From NCBI GenBank assembly GCA_938082955.1, contig CALKDE010000414.1, positions 1 to 20,311 of the forward strand: a DNA stretch of 20,311 nt, given 5' to 3'. The notes under the pieces are model-generated. The model did no database searches, was not told the DNA's origin, and saw only the letters and a list, made by a program, of their open reading frames with translations. Shown here one piece after another: positions 1 through 7,262 of this stretch; position 1 is the stretch's first letter; each line of letters opens with the position of its first letter. A program made the translations under genes and the position numbers. The DNA comes from an uncultured Pseudomonadales bacterium. Lineage in GTDB: Bacteria > Pseudomonadota > Gammaproteobacteria > Pseudomonadales > Pseudohongiellaceae.

Positions 1-706
1 GGCGATATACCGGCCCCGGCTCTTTTCTACCAGCGTCCGCCATGTCACTGGGCAGCATATCGGTAAACTCTGGCCCCGTTGCAATGAAACCCGCCGCGCC
101 AAGGGCGAAGTTTGGAAAGATAAAATGACAGGGGCCCGTCATCACCGAAAGCTTATCTCCCAATCGCGCCAAAAGCTTAGTGTGATGAAAGAAGTCTCTC
201 TCACTCTCCTTAATGCCTATCACGTTGTGGTGATTAGTTAGAGATTCGATCTGATCGACACTCAGTGAGAATCCAGCTCGACGCGGTGAGTTGTACAACA
301 CTAATGGCAATTTGCTTGCGGCAGAAATCTGATCAAAGCGATGCATTATCTCTCGATCATTCGCCTTCAATACATAGGTTTGCGGCATACTGAGCAAAAC
401 ATCTACACCGCTGTCTTCTGCGGCTTTGACGTAAGCCATAGAAGAGTCGATTGTTGGTGCAGATATCCCCATCATGATCTTGACTCGCCCATCGGCTTTG
501 TCCTTTGCCAGTCTAGCCAGTTGGCCTCGTTCACTAGCAGATAAGGCCCAGCTTTCACCATTGTCACCTGCGATGCAAATGGTAGTTGCGCCGCGCGCAA
601 TTAAAAATTCAAATACCTCTTCAAAAGCATCGAGCATGATTTCGCCAGTGCTGTTAAAAGGAGTAACAATTGCTGGCACAAAGCCATGGAGGTCAGATTT
701 ATTCAC
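1..706 (-). CDS. DapA/N-acetylneuraminate lyase family aldolase, C-terminus beyond window
   Basis: About 235 codons are open to the window edge. The family comprises TIM-barrel class I aldolases, dehydratases and synthases that form a Schiff base with pyruvate or a related keto acid. Visible marks are FVPAIVTPF near residues 9-17, GDNGE at 47-51 (the position of the usual GTTGE loop), YNSP at 138-141 with the conserved Tyr, and GIKES at 164-168 with the Schiff-base Lys166. The start is GTG at 706-704: an in-frame TAA lies 6 bases upstream and the next in-frame ATG would cut into the barrel. It follows the lactonase stop by 6 bases and is the third gene of a minus-strand operon. True DHDPS (lysine biosynthesis) is unlikely in this catabolic operon. 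A dehydratase or aldolase acting on a 2-keto acid is more likely, but the substrate cannot be read. Confidence 0.88.
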   Translation of the reverse strand, partial: MNKSDLHGFVPAIVTPFNSTGEIMLDAFEEVFEFLIARGATTICIAGDNGESWALSASERGQLARLAKDKADGRVKIMMGISAPTIDSSMAYVKAAEDSGVDVLLSMPQTYVLKANDREIMHRFDQISAASKLPLVLYNSPRRAGFSLSVDQIESLTNHHNVIGIKESERDFFHHTKLLARLGDKLSVMTGPCHFIFPNFALGAAGFIATGPEFTDMLPSDMADAGRKEPGPVYR

Positions 707-712
707 GACTAT

Positions 713-1621
713 TTATCCAGTAGTTGAAAGATTGGCGAGGAAAACGCTGCCAGTTTGGGCCTCTGTGATGTAAAGATCTTCTGGGGCTTCGCTGTCGAAC
801 GCCACTGAGGTCGTCCACATTCCCTGGGGCAGACGAACAGTAAAAATTGGATTGCCTGTGTCATCAAACACGTAGGCCACACCTGCTTGCGCTTGTGCTA
901 CTGCCAACCAACCTAGTTTGTTTGTAGCCAAACCATCGGGACCTAAGCCACCGGACAGCTGCAGATAGGTACCTACCATTGGGGTGCCACTGTCTGCATG
1001 TGACGCGGCAAAACGCCAGACTTGGTTCGCGCGGGTCGCTGCCACATAGACCCATTTCTCGTCATGGGAAAGACAGATGCCGTTTGAGTAAGGAACGCAG
1101 TCCAGGACTAGCTGCAATTCAGAGTCCGGTCGCAGGCAATACACACGTCCTGTGGGATCACTAAGGGAGGTTCTCCCACTGTCGGTAAACCAAAGGGTTC
1201 CGTCGGAAGCCACGCACATATCCGACAAGCCAAGGAAGGGTTGATTCTCTAAACCTCGACTGATGACACTTATCTTGGAGTCTTCAGACAGCTGCAGCAC
1301 ACCGAGATCATAGTCAACGGCGACGTGCGACCCATCGGGTGTGATACGCATGGAGTGAATGACACTGCCGGTTTCATGAACGGCCTGCCAGACTCCATTT
1401 TTTGTAATGCTCAGCACCCGACCATTGGCGACGTCGGTAACAAACAGACAAGTTTCAGTCTCATTGTTCGCACCAGTGTGTGTAGCAAAAAAAGCCCCTT
1501 CGAGAAAAGAATCAATATGCTCGCCCGGCCTTGTCATTTTGGCCCATGCTGAGAGCTCACCCTTATTACGAAATTCATCAGGAAGGCTGAAGATCTCAGT
1601 TGCTGTAAGTTGAGTTGTCAC
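713..1621 (-). CDS. SMP-30/gluconolactonase/LRE family lactonase
   Basis: 302 residues, the usual length of this six-bladed beta-propeller family, whose members are mostly metal-dependent lactone hydrolases. The expected divalent-metal ligands are present: Glu41 in LEGAFF, Asn180 in YSNGIC and Asp229 in GPDGLA. Repeated propeller strands of the kind ITPDGSHVAV and DGTLWFTDSGR are also visible. There is no signal peptide, so it is probably cytoplasmic. The start is GTG (1621-1619), overlapping the TGA of the upstream CoA-transferase as GTGA, which suggests translational coupling. The natural substrate is not evident; in this context it could open a lactone formed after ring cleavage (inference). 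Senescence-marker or luciferin-regenerating annotations are just other names for the family. Confidence 0.88.
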   Translation of the reverse strand: MTTQLTATEIFSLPDEFRNKGELSAWAKMTRPGEHIDSFLEGAFFATHTGANNETETCLFVTDVANGRVLSITKNGVWQAVHETGSVIHSMRITPDGSHVAVDYDLGVLQLSEDSKISVISRGLENQPFLGLSDMCVASDGTLWFTDSGRTSLSDPTGRVYCLRPDSELQLVLDCVPYSNGICLSHDEKWVYVAATRANQVWRFAASHADSGTPMVGTYLQLSGGLGPDGLATNKLGWLAVAQAQAGVAYVFDDTGNPIFTVRLPQGMWTTSVAFDSEAPEDLYITEAQTGSVFLANLSTTG

Positions 1622-2814
1622 TGAACCACACCCTTTTTCATATAGGCTCTTATGGTTTGATCTTCGAAACCAAGCTCAGACAATATTGATACCGTATCTT
1701 CACCCAAGCTGGGTGCGCGCGCGCGTAGTTTAGGCCCGCCGTAACTCATTTGGAATGCAGCCGTGGGAAGCATGAGCTCATCTTCTGCTGATCGACTAAA
1801 ATAACTGCGCTCATCAGAGATGCTCATCCTTACCGAGTCGGCCAAAGAAATAATGGGCTCTGCTGGAATTCCTGCTTCATCCAAGACAGACTGCCACTGC
1901 GAATTATTTTTGTCAGGAAAAACCTGTTCCAACAAGCCCTTAAGTGTTTCTGTGCTCTGTTTTATGTCTTCCCAATTGTTAATCGTCTCCAGCAGGGCGA
2001 TAGCGTAACCCTGACCTTTAAGGCATCTTCCTAGTTTTCGATACTGTGATGGTTTAAACACGCCTAACATAATACGGCCATCTTTCGTGTCATAAGAAAG
2101 TATACCTGCTTCTGCGGCTTTCCCTGCTTCGGGGGCGTGCAGTGCCGTTGCCGCTTCTGGTGCCATCATGGTCAGCGCGACCTCAAGCATAGAGGCCGAG
2201 ATATAACATCCCTTTCCGGTGCGGCCGCGCTGGATAATTGCGGCCAGAATCGCAAAGGCAGCCGAGGAGCCTGCAGCATAGTCGACAAAGGAGACGGCCG
2301 GTTTTTGACCTCGGCACTGATCGATAATGCCAGAGGTCGCTTGAATGGTGTTGTCATAGGCGCCCTTATTGGCGCGAGAACCGGAATCCCCGTATCCAGA
2401 TAGCGAACAGTAAACAAGCCGTGGATTAATCTTACTTAGTTCATCAAACCCTAAGCCATTGAGCTTCATAAACCCATTTCTATAGTTTTCCACCAAAATA
2501 TCGCAGTCTGAAATAAGCTGAAGCAGAATCGCTTTGCCCTGAGGCGAGCTAACATCCAATGCCAGCGAACGCTTGTTCCCTCCTTGCACCTGGTAAGTCA
2601 GTCCTAATCCTTGGGCGTTAAGTTCAGGCAGTGGCCCACGGCCACGGGAGCAATCGGGACTGTCCGGGAGTTCAACCTTAATGACATCCGCGCCTAATAG
2701 CGCCAATTGATAACCACAGTAAGGGCCGGCCAACACCTGAGATAATTCGATGACTTTGAGACCACTTAGAGCGCCTACTTCGGGTTGCTCAGTGTTTTGA
2801 TGCGCGCTATTCAA
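1618..2814 (-). CDS. Family III CoA-transferase (CaiB/BaiF/formyl-CoA transferase type)
   Basis: 398 residues, the normal size. It moves CoA between carboxylic acids, as do formyl-CoA:oxalate, carnitine and succinyl-CoA:substrate transferases. Visible marks are the N-terminal LSGLKVIELSQVLAGPYCG (17-35), GADVIKVE (41-48), NKRSLALD (80-87), ENYRNG (109-114) and the catalytic Asp154 in AYDNTIQA. The only in-frame start before the conserved core is TTG at 2814-2812, with AGAG about 8 bases upstream; an in-frame stop lies just before it. First gene of the operon CoA-transferase, lactonase, DapA-type lyase. Its promoter faces the aminotransferase across 213 bp that hold two copies of the putative IclR operator. 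The exact acid substrate cannot be assigned from sequence. Confidence 0.93.
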   Translation of the reverse strand: MNSAHQNTEQPEVGALSGLKVIELSQVLAGPYCGYQLALLGADVIKVELPDSPDCSRGRGPLPELNAQGLGLTYQVQGGNKRSLALDVSSPQGKAILLQLISDCDILVENYRNGFMKLNGLGFDELSKINPRLVYCSLSGYGDSGSRANKGAYDNTIQATSGIIDQCRGQKPAVSFVDYAAGSSAAFAILAAIIQRGRTGKGCYISASMLEVALTMMAPEAATALHAPEAGKAAEAGILSYDTKDGRIMLGVFKPSQYRKLGRCLKGQGYAIALLETINNWEDIKQSTETLKGLLEQVFPDKNNSQWQSVLDEAGIPAEPIISLADSVRMSISDERSYFSRSAEDELMLPTAAFQMSYGGPKLRARAPSLGEDTVSILSELGFEDQTIRAYMKKGVVQ

Positions 2815-2974
2815 AGTAATTGCTCTTTATTAATTGTTGGTGCAATAACGATCAAAAAATTCTGTCGCTTATTCCTGTAGCCACCCGATGACTCGAGAAA
2901 TCGGCGAGCACACTAATTCAAACAGTCATCGAATTTCACAGTACATATTTAGCACAGTTTGGTTGTGTTTTGGT

Positions 2975-3009
2975 GTTTTATATATCAAAATATGTTTATT
3001 ATATAAAAC
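2975..3009. promoter_or_regulatory. Tandem putative IclR-type operator, two imperfect copies
   Basis: Two 16-mers, GTTTTATATATCAAAA at 2975-2990 and GTTTATTATATAAAAC at 2994-3009, each match 14 of 16 positions of the perfect palindrome found at 5279-5294 in front of the dioxygenase genes. They start 19 bp apart, close to two helical turns, so bound dimers would lie on the same DNA face. They sit 19 bp before the aminotransferase ATG, overlapping its likely promoter, and about 165 bp from the divergent CoA-transferase start. Assignment to the IclR regulator encoded at 4469-5251 is inference, from the shared sequence and from that family's habit of autoregulation. Confidence 0.6.
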
Positions 3010-3027
3010 AAATTAGCGGTGTCAATT

Positions 3028-4359
3028 ATGTCTGCGCTATTTCAAAGAAACCTACAGTCCAGCTTACCGAACGCCGTTAAAGGTGAAGGAAATTACCTTA
3101 TAGATGGGGCGGGGAAAAAGTATCTAGATGCCTGTGGCGGTGCCGCTGTGTCATGTTTGGGCCACGACTGCGCCCCTGTAATAGCGGCAATAAAAGAACA
3201 AGTCGATAAACTGTGTTTTGCGCATACCGGGTTTTTTTCGAATGAGCCGTCTGAGAAACTCGCTTCTTGGTTAGTGGATCACGCACCTCGTGGCACTGGC
3301 GCCGGGAGGGTTATGTTCCTGGGCAGTGGCTCTGAGGCGATGGAAGCGGCGCTGAAACTTGTGCGGCAATATCACTTGGAAAATGGCGAGCCAGACCGGT
3401 GCAAAGTTATTGCACGCAAACCTTCCTATCACGGTAATACTCTAGGGGCGCTAGCCACTGGCTACCACGAGACTCGAAGAGCACCTTACGATCCCCTGCT
3501 AAGAGAAACACACTACATTGACGTGCCTTACCGGTACAGAATGATGCGCGAAGGCGAAACAGAAGCTGAATTTGCAGCTCGCCTCGCCCAGCAGCTGGAA
3601 CACAAAATTCAGGAATTGGGCGCTAAAAATATTATGGCCTTCGTGCTTGAGCCAGTCGTTGGCGCAACTTTGGGCTGCGTTACTTCACCGAAAGCCTACT
3701 TCAAATCAATTCGAAAGATTTGCGACAAGCACGGCGTGCTCATGGTTGCTGATGAAGTTATGTGTGGCATGGGGCGAACTGGTACCACCTATGCCTTAGA
3801 ACAAGAAGGCATTGCTGCTGATATCACTACCCTTGCGAAAGGCCTTGGTGCGGGCTATCAGCCAATCGCTGCCGTTGTTGCTACACAAAAGATCATGTCA
3901 GTGATTTCTCAAGGTAGCGGCAAGTTGTGGAATGGGCATACCTACATGTCTCATGCCGTAGTCGCCGCAGCAGCTTTAGCCGTGCAGGAGTACATCAAGA
4001 GTGAGGAGCTACATGACAATATTCGAGTGCGTGGGCGGCAGTTAGAGCAGTGCCTGCGCAGCGCATTTTCAGAACATCCGCATGTAGGTGATATTCGAGG
4101 CAGAGGATTATTTTGGTCTATTGAACTGGTCGAAGATAAAGCCTCTAAAAAACCCTATGCGGTTACTCAAGAAATTGCCATGAAAATCGGTGCCGCTGCA
4201 TTAGAGATTGGAATGATGTGCTACCCAACTCAGGGTTGCGCAGACGGTATTGACGGAGACCATGTATTACTTGCGCCATCTTATACATCCACCGAAGACG
4301 AAATTACCACGATAGTTGCAGTATTGGAGCGAGCAGTGTCTGCTGTGCTCGGGGACTAA
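3028..4359 (+). CDS. Class III (omega) PLP-dependent aminotransferase
   Basis: 443 residues, standard length for the subgroup-II/class III family (omega-amino acid, diamine or aminoketone transaminases). Visible marks are the phosphate-binding GSGSEAMEAA (99-108), the ring-stacking YHG (134-136), Asp242 in VADEVMCGMGRTGT that contacts the pyridine nitrogen, and the PLP lysine Lys271 in TLAKGLGAGYQP. I place the start at ATG 3028, where MSALFQRNL fits the family, and not at the in-frame GTG nine bases upstream. Neither has a strong Shine-Dalgarno. It is divergent from the CoA-transferase operon and carries two putative IclR operators just upstream, so it is probably co-regulated with the ring-cleavage genes. 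The amino donor is unknown. Confidence 0.93.
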   Translation: MSALFQRNLQSSLPNAVKGEGNYLIDGAGKKYLDACGGAAVSCLGHDCAPVIAAIKEQVDKLCFAHTGFFSNEPSEKLASWLVDHAPRGTGAGRVMFLGSGSEAMEAALKLVRQYHLENGEPDRCKVIARKPSYHGNTLGALATGYHETRRAPYDPLLRETHYIDVPYRYRMMREGETEAEFAARLAQQLEHKIQELGAKNIMAFVLEPVVGATLGCVTSPKAYFKSIRKICDKHGVLMVADEVMCGMGRTGTTYALEQEGIAADITTLAKGLGAGYQPIAAVVATQKIMSVISQGSGKLWNGHTYMSHAVVAAAALAVQEYIKSEELHDNIRVRGRQLEQCLRSAFSEHPHVGDIRGRGLFWSIELVEDKASKKPYAVTQEIAMKIGAAALEIGMMCYPTQGCADGIDGDHVLLAPSYTSTEDEITTIVAVLERAVSAVLGD

Positions 4360-4468
4360 ATTAGTGAATAGTCTGTGTGCCAATCACGCAGGGGAAACAA
4401 CTTCATGCGCAACTGCAATAAATACCCTAGGAATCAAGAGACTCTAAGATCGAAAAATGGCCCAACAG

Positions 4469-5251
4469 TTAACAATAACCCAGCTCGCGAGATATATTCA
4501 GTGCAGCTTTTTGGGTTTCCCGAAGATAGAGTTCTTCAATTCGGGTAAAGTCGAAGCCACTGTCGGGGCCGGAAATATTGACGCAGGCAGCTACTCGACC
4601 GTCATTGCGAATGATGGGCACGGCGATACTAGAACCACCGGGTTCACGAACACCTCTGGAGACTACATAGCCTTTTTGTCTAATGTCTTCCACTCTCGCT
4701 TGCAGCTGCTTAAAATTAACAGGCGTTTGTTCGGTAATAGGTTTCATGTTCAAGCCCTTACAAAACTTCTTCAATTCCGCATCGCTAAAACTGGAGAGCA
4801 GGCACCAACCAATAGCGGATGCATAGGCCTCAACACGGGTTCCAGTCGTCATATTGGAAACAAATCCAGAGCGGGCTTGATGACTATCCAAGTACAGTAC
4901 AACTTTGTCGTCCAACACACTCAGGTGCGCGCTGATCTCGGTCGCGTCTCTCAACTTGGCGAGATGTGTTCGGGCCAGTTCGGTGATAGGTTGTTGGTGC
5001 AGATACGCAAACCCAAGATTCAAAACACGAGAACCCAAGGTATAGGTGGATTTTTGATCCGCTTCCTTCAAAAAATCCATTTGACGCAAGGTGTACACTA
5101 CGCGAAAGGCCGACGATCGACTCAATCCCAATTGCTGGGCAATCATACTGAGCGACATAGGTTCATCGGCCGCACCCAGAATTTCCAGCACTTGCAAGCC
5201 GCGTTGCAAGCCGGTCATAAAATAAGCAGTGTGATTGGGTGATTGAGTCAC
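4469..5251 (-). CDS. IclR family transcriptional regulator
   Basis: 260 residues in the two-domain IclR layout. The N-terminal winged helix-turn-helix spans about 14-75, with MSLSMIAQQLGLSRSSAFR (32-50) as the recognition helix region. The C-terminal effector-binding domain covers about 85-255 and includes VSRGVREPGGSSIAVPI. Family members such as PcaR, PcaU and PobR control aromatic ring-cleavage genes, and this gene is divergent from an intradiol dioxygenase pair, which supports the same role. The start is GTG at 5251-5249; an ATG 11 codons in (FMTGLQRGLQ) is a possible alternative. A perfect 16-bp palindrome lies 28 bp upstream of the start, suiting autoregulation and control of the dioxygenase. 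The 3' end converges on the aminotransferase with 109 bp between, where I see no clear terminator. Confidence 0.93.
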   Translation of the reverse strand: MTQSPNHTAYFMTGLQRGLQVLEILGAADEPMSLSMIAQQLGLSRSSAFRVVYTLRQMDFLKEADQKSTYTLGSRVLNLGFAYLHQQPITELARTHLAKLRDATEISAHLSVLDDKVVLYLDSHQARSGFVSNMTTGTRVEAYASAIGWCLLSSFSDAELKKFCKGLNMKPITEQTPVNFKQLQARVEDIRQKGYVVSRGVREPGGSSIAVPIIRNDGRVAACVNISGPDSGFDFTRIEELYLRETQKAALNISRELGYC

Positions 5252-5278
5252 TGGCTGAGCGTGAGACCCTTACAGAAT

Positions 5279-5294
5279 GTTTTATATATAAAAC
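5279..5294. promoter_or_regulatory. Perfect 16-bp palindrome, putative IclR operator
   Basis: GTTTTATATATAAAAC is its own reverse complement. It lies in the 64-bp divergent gap between the IclR gene and the dioxygenase alpha subunit. A plausible plus-strand promoter straddles it: TTACAG at 5270-5275 and CATAAT at 5295-5300, with a long 19-bp spacer. Protein binding here could both repress the regulator and gate the dioxygenase. Two near copies recur at 2975-3009. The promoter hexamers are a weak call; the palindrome and its recurrence are direct observations. Confidence 0.65.
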
Positions 5295-5315
5295 CATAAT
5301 ACAGAGAAGATGACA

Positions 5316-5930
5316 ATGAAAGCGAACATGCAAGCTGATTTATTGCTTCCAACTAATGAAGATACGGTTGGCCCTTATTTTCCTATCAATTTTTCAGATC
5401 CTCTACTGGAAGACTTAAGCCAATTCGAAAGCGGCATCACGGCGCAGCCGCAAGGTGTGCCTATTATTTTGAAAGGGCGATTACTTGATCGTTATGGTGA
5501 GTTGGCGAATGGCACCGTGGTTGAATTTTGGCAAGCAAACGCTAAAGGCGTATATCGATCACCCAAGCACGAAGGGGATTCTGACATTGATCCCTGGTTT
5601 TGGGGCTACGGCAGACTTCGGACTGAATCCGGCGAATTTGAATTCAAAACAATCATGCCCGGTCCCTGTGCAGATCGCGCCTCGAATATCACCATTACGC
5701 TCTTCTCGGATGGCATCAGTCGAATCGTGACTCAAATTTTCTTTGCGGACCAGACAGGCAATGCAAGCGACCCTTTATTGCAATCCTTAAGCTGTGAAGA
5801 TCAAGCAAAGTTAAGCGCACGTCATGAGGGCGAGGCCGATTGCGGCTCCAAAATTTACACTATCGACATCGTTATGGCAGGGGAAAACGAGATTCCCTTT
5901 TTCGACGATCTCATAAGAGAAGGAGAATAG
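5316..5930 (+). CDS. pcaG: Intradiol dioxygenase, alpha (non-catalytic) subunit, PcaG-like
   Basis: 204 residues, matching the size of protocatechuate 3,4-dioxygenase alpha chains. It shows TVGPYFP (17-23) and the beta-sandwich core GRLLDRYGELANGTVVEFWQ (54-73). The iron ligands of the family are absent: the segment that reads PHIH in catalytic chains is RASNITI (121-127), and no PGPY tyrosine is present (PGPC at 115-118). In PcaGH the alpha chain likewise lacks iron but shapes the active site of the alpha-beta protomer. The start is ATG 5316, preceded by AGAGAAG at 6 bases; an in-frame ATG at 5310 has no room for that site. It ends 4 bases before the beta subunit. Alpha-before-beta is the reverse of the common pcaHG order. 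The symbol is by family resemblance; the substrate may not be protocatechuate. Confidence 0.82.
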   Translation: MKANMQADLLLPTNEDTVGPYFPINFSDPLLEDLSQFESGITAQPQGVPIILKGRLLDRYGELANGTVVEFWQANAKGVYRSPKHEGDSDIDPWFWGYGRLRTESGEFEFKTIMPGPCADRASNITITLFSDGISRIVTQIFFADQTGNASDPLLQSLSCEDQAKLSARHEGEADCGSKIYTIDIVMAGENEIPFFDDLIREGE

Positions 5931-5934
5931 AATT

Positions 5935-6603
5935 ATGTCCAACACAGGCAGGCAGCTGAAAATTGGCCCAACAGACAACACCTCAGATCAGAGAACACCT
6001 CGCAACAGACTGAGATTGATCCCCGAAATTGCTCGCGAGAGCTTCGCGCCCTACGTTCCGCAGCGTGGCCTGTCCCGACAAAATGACTGGGATTTAACGC
6101 GCATTGCACCAGACCTGCCGCGCGCTGAAGGCGTAGCAATTGAAGTCAGTGGAAAATTGCAAAATGAACGCGGCACTCCTATAAGCAATGCTATGCTGGA
6201 AATTTGGAACGCTAACCACTTTGGGCGCTATCGCCATATTGAAGATCACTCAAACATACCCCTCGATGAGCACTTCCTCGGTACCGGCCGTGTATTCACT
6301 GATAGCGAAGGCAACTATACGTTTTGGACTATAAGCCCGGGTGCCTATCTGGCTAGACCTGACATCGGTAGATGGCGCCCTAAACACATTCACATTTCTG
6401 TTAGTGGCGGCGGCTCTCGCTTGATTACTCAATTGTATTTCCCTGACGAACCCAATAACGCCTCCGACCCTATGGCAATTCTAATGGGAGACGACTTTGA
6501 GCGAAACATTGGCAAGCCCTATGAAACACCAAAGATCGATGTAGACAGCGGCCTTAATTTCGACATTGTAGTAGGAGGACGCAATGCGGTGTATTTCGAG
6601 TGA
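5935..6603 (+). CDS. pcaH: Intradiol dioxygenase, beta (Fe3+-binding) subunit, PcaH-like
   Basis: 222 residues. It would cleave a catechol-type ring between the two hydroxylated carbons with O2; in PcaGH, protocatechuate gives 3-carboxy-cis,cis-muconate. All four ferric-iron ligands can be placed: Tyr99 in FGRYRH, Tyr138 in SPGAY, and His151 and His153 in RPKHIH. Arg148, three residues before the first His, matches the arginine that stabilises the substrate in known PcaH. The leading tail up to about residue 65 resembles the PcaH N-terminal arm. A clear AGGAG lies upstream of ATG 5935, overlapping the end of the alpha gene, so the two are co-translated. No muconate cycloisomerase, decarboxylase or enol-lactonase gene (pcaB, pcaC, pcaD) follows. 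A relative acting on a substituted protocatechuate or another catechol is possible. Confidence 0.87.
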   Translation: MSNTGRQLKIGPTDNTSDQRTPRNRLRLIPEIARESFAPYVPQRGLSRQNDWDLTRIAPDLPRAEGVAIEVSGKLQNERGTPISNAMLEIWNANHFGRYRHIEDHSNIPLDEHFLGTGRVFTDSEGNYTFWTISPGAYLARPDIGRWRPKHIHISVSGGGSRLITQLYFPDEPNNASDPMAILMGDDFERNIGKPYETPKIDVDSGLNFDIVVGGRNAVYFE

Positions 6604-6681
6604 CCGAGAATTTAAGCGCAAGTACCATCGACAAATTGTCCGATACCGCTAATCAATCTAGTACCATTTACAGAGGGAGTA

Positions 6682-7110
6682 ATGAACACTGAATCAGAAC
6701 GAGCTCTCAATGCATTGGTAACCCTATGGCTTAGGAATGCCAATCTCGCCAAATTTTTAGGACGCTGGAACAAAGGTCTAAGAGTTCTCACTGAAAACTT
6801 CGATAATTGGGCTGCCGGCAGAGCGCTCGATTTGAGTGGAAGATATGATGCTATGGCCGAAGGTGATCGATATGAACAATCGCTCTTAGTTAACTTTATC
6901 GCTTCATTAGCTTTGATGACAGAAGTGTTAACTCTCACTGTTGATCTTGATTTTTTTGAAATTGGTGATGTCAAAAATTCACTGATTGCATTAATGTTCT
7001 TCGCCTTGGTATTGCTTGTTGTTCTTTATCCGCTAGTATTGGTTCTAGTATTGCTACTATTTTATTTAATGGGTTTTAGATCAAAAGAAATAGAAAAGCG
7101 CCCAGCCTAA
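6682..7110 (+). CDS. Hypothetical small membrane protein
   Basis: 142 residues, not recognised. The first ~65 residues are soluble and partly amphipathic, rich in Asn, Arg and Leu. A moderately hydrophobic stretch follows at about 68-88 (LLVNFIASLALMTEVLTLTV). A very long, strongly hydrophobic segment at about 100-133 is dominated by Leu and Val and is long enough for one helix or a tight pair. It ends in a short basic tail (RSKEIEKR). The start ATG has a good ribosome site (GAGGGAG, spacing 2-3). It lies 78 bp after the dioxygenase beta gene on the same strand and could be read through from it. It resembles neither an aromatic transporter nor a porin. No function is proposed. Confidence 0.6.
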   Translation: MNTESERALNALVTLWLRNANLAKFLGRWNKGLRVLTENFDNWAAGRALDLSGRYDAMAEGDRYEQSLLVNFIASLALMTEVLTLTVDLDFFEIGDVKNSLIALMFFALVLLVVLYPLVLVLVLLLFYLMGFRSKEIEKRPA

Positions 7111-7262
7111 TATATAGGTATGCCGCCATAGGGTTCTGACCGTGTGGCCAAGTTGGCTGGATTCAGCCTCCATACTGGCGTTGCAGCCAAAGTCCATCAA
7201 CTTATTGAGGATCTCAGAGTTACTTTGTTTTTATGTTTCTCTCCGTCAAGGGAGTTAGTCAT
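7111..7262. other. Convergent intergenic gap, no gene
   Basis: 152 bp separate the small membrane protein gene from the 3' end of the minus-strand large subunit. It contains GGCTG-GATT-CAGCC and a wider TTGGCTG/CAGCCAA inverted pair near 7153-7192. Neither is followed by a clean T-tract on either strand, so a terminator is possible but unproven. Confidence 0.4.

Noticed and set aside
4457..5242. A 261-codon open frame on the plus strand covering almost the whole IclR gene
   Set aside because: It mirrors the minus-strand IclR gene, whose product shows a clear HTH and effector domain. The plus-strand product has no recognisable domain and no reason to exist beyond codon bias.
5316..5930. Catalytically independent intradiol dioxygenase
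   Set aside because: The tyrosine and histidine iron ligands are missing, so it must work with the neighbouring beta subunit.
7153..7192. Hairpin GGCTG/CAGCC and wider TTGGCTG/CAGCCAA as a bidirectional terminator
   Set aside because: Short stems and no adjacent T-tract on either strand.
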